The notes under the pieces are model-generated. The model worked only from the letters and a program-made list of their open reading frames with translations, was not told where the DNA came from and ran no database searches. Below, one piece after another: positions 30,697 to 39,480 of a stretch of DNA of 64,000 nt (position 1 is the stretch's first letter; each line of letters opens with the position of its first letter). Origin of the DNA: Symsagittifera roscoffensis. Taxonomy: Eukaryota > Xenacoelomorpha > Acoela > Convolutidae. Location of the stretch: contig NC_087071.1 of NCBI RefSeq assembly GCF_963678635.1, positions 24,380,013 to 24,444,012 of the forward strand, read 5' to 3'. The position numbers and the translations under genes are program-made.

Positions 30697-31290
30697 TTCT
30701 ACATTTAATAATGTTTGCACCTCTGAAACATTTTACACTTTCACTTTTCAAGATAACATGCTGACAAACACGCAGCGATTCTAGTTCAAAATTAGCCAAT
30801 AGGATTCATCCAATCCGTCACCTTCTATAACTTTAACACAAACCAACTAGACGAAAAATATTAAACTCCAGGCATATCTATAACTATAACTCTACGACCT
30901 CCAGGTCAAAAATAAGCAAACCACTCCAACTTGACAACTAAAATAAATATCACCATAATATCATAACCCTCCCTTATCTAATAAACCAAAGATCAACAAT
31001 ATTTCCCCAACTCAGACCTCAAATATCCCCCAAACAAATATGTTAAATTAGCCTAAAGTAAAAGAACGACCATTTTATTTAGCCTAAAGTATAAAGATCT
31101 CAAAAATACCCCAGATCGTTTGACAAATGAAAATAAAGACAAAGAAGACCTCCCGATCACCATAAAAATTGCCCCCAACAATTTTTTTACAAAACTCAAC
31201 CCACTTGTCAAAAAACTAATAAATAATCCGACCACACTTGAAAATTGCCCCAAACAACAAAAAATATTGGATCACGAAGTCATTTCTTAA
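30697..31290 (+). other. Non-coding spacer between pol and the small membrane ORFs
   Basis: About 0.6 kb, A- and C-rich, no supported ORF. A short repeat, TTAGCCTAAAGTA, occurs near 31046 and again near 31078. It may carry splice acceptors or control signals for the downstream genes. Confidence 0.4.
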
Positions 31291-31521
31291 ATGCTCTTCT
31301 ATCAAACAGTCACTAAAATTATCACAAACCTCAAACAATTTTTTACGATACTTGAAACTTTCATAATATTTCTTTTTGATATCCTTGAATCTTTTCTAAT
31401 AATCTTAATCATTTTTTGTAATATTTTTTTAATTTTCTACACTATATTCGAACTATTTCTCCAACTTTCAAAAACCCTTGATTATATCCACAGGTACAAT
31501 TCATACAACTTGTCTAAATGA
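31291..31521 (+). CDS. Small membrane ORF A of the retroelement, 76 aa
   Basis: ATG at 31291. Residues about 17-60 are almost wholly hydrophobic (Phe, Ile and Leu, with short polar breaks such as D-I-L-E-S), enough for two membrane helices. The tail S-K-T-L-D-Y-I-H-R-Y is polar. Its TGA stop overlaps the ATG of the next ORF (ATGA at 31518-31521). Size, hydrophobicity and pairing resemble viroporin or small accessory membrane proteins of complex viruses. No homologue recognised, and poly-T-rich DNA can give hydrophobic frames by chance. Confidence 0.45.
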   Translation: MLFYQTVTKIITNLKQFFTILETFIIFLFDILESFLIILIIFCNIFLIFYTIFELFLQLSKTLDYIHRYNSYNLSK

Positions 31522-31685
31522 TACGAACTATTTTCAGTAGAACTGATATTTTTCTACTATTTGTAATTTTTATAACATTTCTCTCATCCCTCATCTTGAC
31601 AATATGCAAATGTATAAAAAAAGCAATCATCACATTCGCCCTAGCAACAATTCTCCTAATTCTTTTTTTTAGAAGAATACTATAA
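31518..31685 (+). CDS. Small membrane ORF B of the retroelement, 55 aa
   Basis: Starts on the ATGA overlap with ORF A and ends at TAA 31683-31685. Hydrophobic segment 1 lies at about residues 11-30 (F-L-L-F-V-I-F-I-T-F-L) and is followed by C-K-C-I-K-K, a Cys-Lys patch typical of a membrane-proximal cytosolic face. Segment 2 spans about residues 41-51 and ends in R-R-I-L. The 3' part of the ORF also forms a strong splice-acceptor-like run (nine T then AG near 31671). Function unknown. Confidence 0.42.
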   Translation: MIRTIFSRTDIFLLFVIFITFLSSLILTICKCIKKAIITFALATILLILFFRRIL

Positions 31686-31707
31686 TAAACATAAACTTTT
31701 TCACTAA

Positions 31708-32850
31708 AAGAATAGACCAAAAAAGCTATCAAAAATTGCTACCCAACAGTCACAAAGTCAGTCTTCACCGACATCATCCCAAGATAACCCAACAACACCT
31801 TCAACTACCCAAAATCCTCAAACATCTACACGAATTTCCTTTCAAGATAACCCATACACTTTTGAAGAACGACACGCTCGTTTATCTGAACCACTAGAAC
31901 CAGTTCAACGACAAGCACCTTTGAGTGAACCAACATATAACTTATACCCAACACTACCACAAGAATTAAGTAGAATAAGAAATCCTAGTCAAAACCAAAA
32001 TACAGTCGAAATAAATAGACAAATTATACATCCTCGACGAAACAGAAATTTTCAAACACCCCGAGTTCATTTTGATATACCTCAATCCCCATCACAAAAC
32101 ACTCCAGAAAACCCCATTGGTATATTACCAGAAACCCCTACGCTTCTTTCACAACGTAGCACCTCAAGCCTACCATCAGATTACTTAGGTTCAACACCAA
32201 CATCTGAACAAATACGTGAAAATCCCTTTAACCCCCCAAACCAGGCATCACGACTACCATATTGGACAACACATTCATTTACACAAGGTGAACTAAATTT
32301 AGTCAATGATCCAATAGATATTTCTACGGATACAACAACATCCTCATCACTACCAGAAACATTATCACTACCATCAACACCATCAATAAGCCAGATTTCA
32401 CCACCACCTTTTAACTTAAATTTCCCAAATAACCTCGACGCTAGATATCAAGAACAATCATCAACAAATATCCCTTTAAGACTAGATTGGAATACATTTA
32501 CAGCACCTCCACCATTATTTGGACAACATCTAGAAAGTAATCGCCTTCACAACTGGGCACTTAATAGATTACAATACCGACAAGACATTCACGACGATAT
32601 CCGTGATCACAATATCCAAATACTCCAACAAAACAGTTTACAATTAAAGTTTGAAATCACAGTTAAATTGAACAACATTACTCAACATCCCTACCCATTA
32701 AATCCACCAAACATAACAGCTCAATCACTACCACCACCATTTATAACCACTGAAGTAATATATAAATACGACAGATATACCAAAAAGACAATTGGTTACA
32801 TCACATTTTATAACCCATACTCAGGATTATCATACACATGTATATTCTAA
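31708..32850 (+). CDS. Pro/Ser/Thr-rich ORF of the retroelement, 309+ codons, unknown
   Basis: The frame is open from 31708 (TAA at 31705-31707) to a TAA at 32848-32850 and contains no ATG in its first part; the first alternative start is a TTG at 31921. It may therefore be the 3' exon of a spliced message. The first 230 codons are rich in Pro, Ser, Thr, Gln and Asn with several P-P-P motifs (S-P-P-P-F, A-P-P-P-L-F). The last 120 are more ordered, with F-E-I-T-V-K-L-N and I-T-F-Y-N-P-Y-S-G. Its last 13 nt overlap the start of env. Not recognised. The Pro-rich part could serve as late-domain-like or mucin-like sequence; this is inference. Confidence 0.55.
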   Translation, partial: KNRPKKLSKIATQQSQSQSSPTSSQDNPTTPSTTQNPQTSTRISFQDNPYTFEERHARLSEPLEPVQRQAPLSEPTYNLYPTLPQELSRIRNPSQNQNTVEINRQIIHPRRNRNFQTPRVHFDIPQSPSQNTPENPIGILPETPTLLSQRSTSSLPSDYLGSTPTSEQIRENPFNPPNQASRLPYWTTHSFTQGELNLVNDPIDISTDTTTSSSLPETLSLPSTPSISQISPPPFNLNFPNNLDARYQEQSSTNIPLRLDWNTFTAPPPLFGQHLESNRLHNWALNRLQYRQDIHDDIRDHNIQILQQNSLQLKFEITVKLNNITQHPYPLNPPNITAQSLPPPFITTEVIYKYDRYTKKTIGYITFYNPYSGLSYTCIF

Positions 32851-35456
32851 AATTACTAATTTTTCTCCAACTCCTTTTTCTAGTAATCTCAAATCAAAAC
32901 ATAAACCCTTCTCCCCGCACAGGACCCCAAGATTTATTAGTAACACATTACGATTGTGAAGAAAACGAACAAAAAACATTACACAAGTATGCAATAAATC
33001 AAGTATCACAATGCGAAACAGAACCCCAAGCCATAGAAACTACAAATGTAATAGCAACACTTTATTCAAAAGCCCGAGCAACAACAGTTACAGGATATAA
33101 ATTCACAGCAACATTTTCTGAAAAGAAAGTACATTGTTCACAAGTCTCAAACGGAAATAAAAACCGACTTGACCATGAATCATTCTACCAGAGTAATATA
33201 GAACGACTTTAACATCTCAATCCCGAAGATTGTAAAAACGAGTTACTCCGACTAAACATCACAAAAAATAAAAACACAGATAGAAAGTTAGTATATTTCC
33301 AAGTTTTTTCAGATTCTGTACATCAAGCAGAACTTGAAAGATATCAAGGACATATAAAATTAGATGAAAAGTACCCATATAACGGCGCACACGGACGATT
33401 AACCTATGACATGCACGATAAACACTGGATACCACACATTGGTATAAATAACCCATCAAACTGCAAAGCAGACACAAAAAACAAAGGATACCAAGAGATC
33501 ATGTTTTTCGATTGGAAAATACAACTCGAAAAAATACAACTCACACGAGATTTATCAGACAACACAATGATCTATCAAGGAATTAGATTACCTTTTAAAA
33601 ACGACCAAAGTTATTGCGACCCTACAACACGAACACAAGCAACAATTGTTTGGTTCCCCGAAGACACATGTACAACATTTCAAGTAGCAAAAATACACGC
33701 TCGTATGATAAAATTTCACGAAAAATATTTTATACAATCAATACCATATGAACAAGTAAATCCATTACGAAAAATAAGTTCTAATTTTAGAATCATTCAT
33801 AATATAGAAAATAAATTAACACGTTTTCAAATATATCAAGAAACAGAACTTGCATGTAAATACAGAAACCCACTTCACAAAACACAATACTCCGAAATAT
33901 TAGTTGAATACGAAAATGGATTCGACATGACCACTGGAAAAACAAAAGTCGACCCATACGCCACAAGTTATCCTCCAAATGAAGGAACATCATACATACC
34001 AGTTCATTTTCAAAAAAATACAGGTCAACCTGGTGGACATCTAAAACCCCAAGACGCTCAAAGCACACGTTTACAAGAACTATCACTAATGAATAGTACA
34101 TATTTTGGTAATATCCACTATGATATTCACTTAGACATGAAACTAGACTATACGATTAGCCGAATTTTTCAAGAAATGTCACTCTCCGAACTAGAAACAC
34201 TACACCAACTATGCGAATTAGGAAGAACACAAATATTACAATCACTTGCCCTAGCAGTATTAAAAATACCCTACGCAGGATATTTACTATCAGGAAATAG
34301 ATCAAATTTTTTAGACTATGAAGGAAACATCTTATGGTTTTATACTTGTACTAAAAAAGTATCACCACTATACGTTTTTGAAGATAAACGATGCTATAAA
34401 AGAATCCCTATCTTTTATAAGAATAAAGTACATTTCGTTGACACACTTTCACGAAGAACCTATTTCTGGGATACCGCAGTTCCATGTGGATCAGAAAATA
34501 GCCACAATGTAGTACAACTAAACCCTGATGAAGATAAATATTACCTTCTCATCCCATATCCCACATTAATGCAATCACTCAAAAAATTTTCACCAGAAAG
34601 CATTCGCGCTATCGCTCGAAACCCAAATATAGACTTACAATCAATAGGAATATACTCAAAATCAGATATTCAACATCACATTAGAACACAACAATTCCAA
34701 GAATTATTAACACAAATGGACACAATACAAAGACAATCAATTGACCAAAACTTACGCAAACTTGCCGAAACCGCAGGATTTGCAGACATCTATACGCAAG
34801 ACTATAGCGGATATTTTAAAGACATTAAAGATTATATATATCTAAACGGTGAAAAATACCGTCCCCAAGATATATCACCTATCAATATTTTTAGCTTTGT
34901 TACACTCAAGAATGAAATTCTTGATTTTCTAGGATGGCCCTACTACATCTTAGAAAAACTGACTATTTTATACGCAATGTTTAACTTTATTGGATTTCTT
35001 TTTTCACTCTTAAAAGGAATCTATAACACATGTGCTATACACACACAAGTCAATAGACAAGCAAGTGTAGCACGCATACTATTTGCAGGATTTTTTGGAA
35101 TCTTTTCTACATCTATAAACAAAATTCTTTTAGACGCACAAATAAAAGAATATAACACAAAAATAGCAACAAGACAGAACACATACGACGAAGAACATAA
35201 CAATGTAGACACAACGCCAACAGCACCACAGTTACCACCCCTACCACATAACCATCCATTATCCCTAGTCCCACGTAATTTTCGAAATTTAGCCATAACA
35301 CATAATCAAAATTTTAGACCAACCATATCACAAAGTCCCATCCAACATATAATGCCACACCACTCACAAGATGAAAATACTTATGAACAAATTATAGAAC
35401 AACCCCATACCACCGCTTTTCAGTCTCAAAATAATAATTTTTTTAGCCCACGATGA
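32838..35456 (+). pseudogene. env: Envelope-like glycoprotein, chuvirus-glycoprotein type, one in-frame stop
   Basis: The ATG at 32838 gives a classic signal peptide (I-L-K-L-L-I-F-L-Q-L-L-F-L-V-I-S). The same frame runs to TGA at 35454-35456, 872 codons in all, interrupted only by a TAA at 33210-33212. The ectodomain is Cys-rich (Y-D-C-E-E near the start; C-N/C-S pairs). Around 34180-34400 lies a conserved block with L-C-E-L-G-R-T-Q-I-L followed by A-G-Y-L-L-S-G-N-R-S. Near the C terminus, I-L-Y-A-M-F-N-F-I-G-F-L-F-S-L-L is a membrane anchor, followed by a Pro/His/Gln-rich tail. The L-C-E-L ... S-G-N-R-S block is what I recognise from chuvirus-like glycoproteins. It would mediate cell entry. 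It overlaps the upstream ORF by 13 nt and the next by 4 nt. The stop may be a mutation of this copy. Confidence 0.75.
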
Positions 35457-37261
35457 GCCGACAACTTGGATCCCTACACCGATCAAATTCCCACCCAACC
35501 AACCTCACCACTCCAATCCCAATAATACCACTTTTTGCTTTTCCGCCACCCGATTTCCCCACCAGTAATGTAACATCCGGCATGAATTCCGATACTAATT
35601 CACACATCTCAGTTTTATACTCCATCTCACAACTCAATAACCCGAATATTGAAACCCCCGATGAATTTGCCGACTCTGAACCATCTCCATCAAACAATTT
35701 TCACACCAATTCCTCAAATTTTTCCCGACCCCCTTTTCAACCCATACTACCAAATAACCCTGTCCCAACCAATTCTACACCCTCTTATGCTTCCCAAGTC
35801 ACTCCAACCTACTCCTCACTTCACTCAGACCAATCATCTCATTCTCCAGACAACCCCCGAATCTCCCCAGAACTAGATAATTTCATTACCCTACAACAAC
35901 AACCCTACCACCTTGACACCCCAACCATAAACCAAATCTCATCCACAATAGATTCATCCAACCCTCCTACCCCTACACCCTCTTCAATTTATACTGAATC
36001 ATTAGCACCATCATCCACATCTACTGAATCTTCACTCAGCACTAATAGAGCTTACCGCACTTTTAAAAGAAAGTTCCCCAACCATCCTTTCCCAGCGAAA
36101 CCAGGAACAGCCCGTGAATATATCAACCATCCAAAACACACTAACACAAAAGAATTTTTAGCTATCACCTTACCCTCATTTCCACAATACACCTTAAACA
36201 CCCCTCACGACACTAACGAGACACGTAACTTTGTAGACGAACACGTTTTAATGCCTACCCTTCCTTGGAACTCATATTATCATTTTACTAATCCCCTTTG
36301 CTTACCTTTATCTAACACTCACATCGATATAGAACGAAATAAGGACATGCTATATCGACTCACTACACCACTAACACCTAGACAATTTACTTACATTGGA
36401 TATAAAAAATCACTAAAAACACACACTGCACCCCGAGCTAATGAATATACACTAGAATATTACGATCATAACATCATCAGAACTAACCAAGATCAATTCT
36501 TAGACGACGATCGCTTCGCTAACCCACAAATCACCGAGAAATTTTTCATTAAAACACCATATGTATTTACACTAAATATCTTCGATCGCAAGTTTGACCA
36601 CATTATTTCAGAAGCACTAACAGACACACAAGCCTACGAAAGTTTTAAAGAACGCTTCCAAATATTTTCACGAACCTTTCATTTCCTTGCACCACATGAA
36701 AGAGATTTGCACTGCTCACACGATATTATGTTGCGCACTAAACAAACACACACATATACTTATTATCGTTTCATCCAAAATCACTTTGACCTACACACTC
36801 CCTCCAGACAACCACACCATCGTTTTCAATTCATCAATTCCAAATACACCTCACCATTCTTTCTTAACTTCACATATTGCATTAAAAATACTAACCTTCA
36901 TGGTATTCTTCGAAATTATGATCCCATAACCCAAATGTATATTTTTTGTCCCATCGCCAAGACCTTCAACGCAGAAGAATCCCGACCCTTCCTTATCCCA
37001 CACGAGTTTGTACAACCTATAGAAATCCCCATTTTAGATTTCATCCATAACACTAAATTCAATCACAAATTATATATTCTAATCCAAAACACACCTTATG
37101 AATTTGCAGTTGGCACTGAAGAACTAACCACCATTAAAGCACTTCAATTGCTTTGGCCACTACTTCAAACTAAAAATATCATTCGCATTTTAGCTAAATT
37201 ACTAACAACTTCAGATCTCATCCACGACATCTTCCCCCACGGTTTCTTCCCCGACGACTAA
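35453..37261 (+). CDS. 602-aa ORF downstream of env, unknown family
   Basis: ATG at 35453 overlaps the env stop as ATGA. Residues 1-200 are Pro/Ser/Thr-rich and probably disordered. Residues about 205-600 look like a folded domain with many Tyr, His, Phe and Asn (T-P-L-T-P-R-Q-F-T-Y-I-G-Y; F-L-A-P-H-E-R-D-L-H-C-S-H-D; P-I-A-K-T-F-N-A-E-E-S). There is no signal peptide, membrane helix or catalytic motif I can name. The intact 1.8-kb frame in a young element argues for selection. A retroelement gene 3' of env is unusual; by position it would be an accessory or regulatory gene. The stop is followed at once by a consensus splice donor. Confidence 0.65.
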   Translation: MSRQLGSLHRSNSHPTNLTTPIPIIPLFAFPPPDFPTSNVTSGMNSDTNSHISVLYSISQLNNPNIETPDEFADSEPSPSNNFHTNSSNFSRPPFQPILPNNPVPTNSTPSYASQVTPTYSSLHSDQSSHSPDNPRISPELDNFITLQQQPYHLDTPTINQISSTIDSSNPPTPTPSSIYTESLAPSSTSTESSLSTNRAYRTFKRKFPNHPFPAKPGTAREYINHPKHTNTKEFLAITLPSFPQYTLNTPHDTNETRNFVDEHVLMPTLPWNSYYHFTNPLCLPLSNTHIDIERNKDMLYRLTTPLTPRQFTYIGYKKSLKTHTAPRANEYTLEYYDHNIIRTNQDQFLDDDRFANPQITEKFFIKTPYVFTLNIFDRKFDHIISEALTDTQAYESFKERFQIFSRTFHFLAPHERDLHCSHDIMLRTKQTHTYTYYRFIQNHFDLHTPSRQPHHRFQFINSKYTSPFFLNFTYCIKNTNLHGILRNYDPITQMYIFCPIAKTFNAEESRPFLIPHEFVQPIEIPILDFIHNTKFNHKLYILIQNTPYEFAVGTEELTTIKALQLLWPLLQTKNIIRILAKLLTTSDLIHDIFPHGFFPDD

Positions 37262-37264
37262 CAG

Positions 37265-37340
37265 GTAAGTATGAACTATACATATTACTAACTAATTAAA
37301 ATATTAGAAACTCACCATTCTTTATCCATGTTTTCTTTAG
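37265..37340 (+). other. Candidate 76-nt intron in the 3' non-coding region
   Basis: Consensus donor CAG/GTAAGTAT begins 4 nt after the TAA of the 602-aa ORF. TTTTCTTTAG ends at 37340. The size is typical of small invertebrate introns. The donor could instead join to a far acceptor. Judged by consensus only. Confidence 0.5.
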
Positions 37341-38856
37341 AATTTTAGCCTTCATCCAACGATCATCTGAAAAATTCACAAAAGAAAAATAAAAAATAGC
37401 AAACTTCTTCAAAACTGTTTAAAACCCTATTAAATTTTTGCACCAACAATTAAATAAATATAATACCAATGCAGTATTTTAATTTATAAATTTTTCCCCC
37501 ACAAGCAGTAAATCTAAAAATGATGAAAATTTGTAACTTAATTTTCCCCAACAACTAGCAGTAAAATTAAAAATTCTATGTAATAAATTGATAAAACGAA
37601 AATGCAGTACTAACCTTTTGATATTTCCATTCATTCGCACAAACATTCTATCCACACTCGCACAGCTCGCCCATGAAGAATTGTTTAAAATAATGAATTT
37701 CAGTTTCAAGCTTTCACACTCGATAACTCTAACACAAGATAACACGTTTCAAACTTTCCTTTAACCCGGTTGGAAAGGAATTATACACTAAACAACACTA
37801 ACCAACGCAGCTTACTAAACACCACAAATCATAGAATAACAGCATGACTAAGAAAAGGAAACCAACGGTACCCAAACCGGATTAACCCAGTTTAAAACTG
37901 GATAATTTATTCTTTTGAAGACTATTATAAAGTCTAAGAAAGAAATAATAAAACACAAAAAAGTCAAAAGACAAACCCATACCACAAACAATTTGATTTG
38001 TGAAAAAAGGACACAACCAACAAGACATAAGAAAAACCACAACAAACCCAACATAAAACGTTGTCACATAACAGGACCTCTCACAAAAACCGCATGCAAT
38101 CATACTCCCACTCCTGGCCTAACCCACCAGGAAGGACGTCCTGAGCATGCTCTATAGCCGGCCTAACCCACCGCGCTACATTCACGCTTTGTGACACACA
38201 CTCCTATTTTTAATAAGAGCTACTCAAGGGTGAGTAACTCTTCAAAATAACTGAACTAAAACAAAAAGCTTTTGTGAAAACAACTAACTAAAATCATAAT
38301 TAAAAAATATTAACCTAATAAAAGTTTTATAAAATGTAAATTACATTATGCAATACATAGATCAGAATACAACACCAAGGACGAACATCCAAAGACAAAA
38401 CGACCCTACTACACTCGAGAAAGAATGGCCAACTACAATCAATATGCCACTCACAATCACAACTCAAAGGATTTAGAGTACGACTTGACTTCGCAGAAAA
38501 GGACTTCATTGAACTAGACCAATGACCACCTCGATGTTCAAGTATACGTACAGATCCGAGTAACCAGGCATCCCCTCCACGCACAATCTCCACGCCATTC
38601 CCAGACAAGATCAAAACACAAAGAAGTTCTCATCAATGAAACAGAAAAACCTGACATAGCCAACCATTCTGAAATCAGATTTGAGTTTGTTGCGAAAACC
38701 CAGTCGTTGTCATGAGATGACACAACGATCGAACCTGGAACTTCTCTAACAAGAGAACCCAGAAGAAATATGATGTTCGCCAAACACCAACGTCCATCAT
38801 CCATCCTTTGAATTACAGAAAGACTATTCTAAAAAACTCTGTAAAATCCGGATGGG
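37341..38856 (+). promoter_or_regulatory. 3' non-coding region of the retroelement
   Basis: About 1.5 kb without a supported gene. It contains a palindrome CCAGTTTAAAACTGG (37887-37901), a direct repeat GGCCTAACCCACC (38116-38128 and 38160-38172), and a hairpin at 38704-38728. From about 38380 to 38850 base composition is less A-rich than the rest of the element. No long purine tract precedes the 3' LTR. Confidence 0.45.
38704..38728. repeat. Imperfect hairpin near the 3' LTR
   Basis: TCGTTGTCAT, then GAG, then ATGACACAACGA: ten paired bases with a 2-nt bulge. It lies 130 bp before the 3' LTR. It could be an RNA transport or stability element; inferred from position only. Confidence 0.5.
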
Positions 38857-39266
38857 TGGAACCTGATCTAAACTACATTTTATGATTGGATAAATTAGAT
38901 ATTTTACCAATGTAAAGTATTTAATATTAACCAATCATGGTCCATCTGACTAACAATCCACTTATTTGTAAGTGCTGAAATTACTTGTAATTTCAGCACC
39001 AGAGAGATTTGAATTTAACTTAGAAGTTAGTTGAACTCTCCCGAGTACTTCAGCAGCCGCAATAAACCAGTATACCCTAGATCTATTGAGCCTAGCAGAG
39101 ACTAGTTAAACAACCTGAGACTAGATAGTATAAGAGTAAGATTAGGATCGGTATTAGACTAAGAAGTTGCACGAATCTATCCGGCCGAAAATAAGATAGC
39201 GTGACGAGCAGACGGTGTACCCTATCCGAAATTACTCTATGAGTTATACACTTCGGTCATAACTCA
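38857..39266 (+). repeat. 3' long terminal repeat
   Basis: 410 bp, same ends and signals as the 5' copy, with three differences. The purine tract before it is weak: only GGATGGG directly adjoins the LTR. Confidence 0.95.
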
Positions 39267-39270
39267 ATAC
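39267..39270 (+). repeat. Target-site duplication ATAC, right
   Basis: ATAC directly after the 3' LTR, matching 20396-20399. Confidence 0.85.
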
Positions 39271-39480
39271 CATGACTTTTCTACTGATACACATTCTAAA
39301 TATTAAATGAACAAGAAAAATTAATGCCACGTAAAATCAATCATTCAGCTCAACGTTTAGAAAAGATGAACCCTATACAACTTCAAGGCTGGACAGCAAC
39401 TGACAAAATTTTGTGTTTACAGATCAGAATAAATTGAAACAGCATGTAGGTTTTCAGAATAAATTAAAACAGCATGTAGC
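39271..39480. other. Short unique flank between LTR element and satellite
   Basis: No ORF. A local duplication of TCAGAATAAATT(G/A)AAACAGCATGTAG appears twice around 39424-39480, just before satellite monomers become recognisable. Confidence 0.5.

Larger units (their letters stand above)
20400..39266 (+). mobile_element. Giant Ty3/gypsy-class LTR retroelement with envelope-like and accessory ORFs
   Basis: Two 410-bp LTRs (20400-20809, 38857-39266) begin TGGAACC and end AACTCA, differ at three positions by eye, and are flanked by ATAC on both sides. Gene order is leader, 155-aa ORF, 201-aa ORF, gag-protease, pol (RT, RNase H, integrase), two tiny membrane ORFs, Pro-rich ORF, env, 602-aa ORF, 3' non-coding region. 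RNase H preceding integrase and D,D-35-E place pol in Ty3/gypsy. At 18.87 kb it is two to three times the size of ordinary members. The coding strand is strongly A-rich and G-poor. The near-identical LTRs indicate a recent insertion. Two in-frame TAA codons (end of pol, start of env) mean this copy may not be fully competent. Confidence 0.93.

Noticed and set aside
31053-31253. 66-codon minus-strand ORF between pol and the small membrane ORFs
   Set aside because: Antisense, low complexity, no supporting signal.
38327-38804. Two overlapping minus-strand ORFs (95 and 88 codons) before the 3' LTR
   Set aside because: No recognisable motif, antisense to the element, and not linked to any start or splice signal; probably chance in less A-rich sequence.
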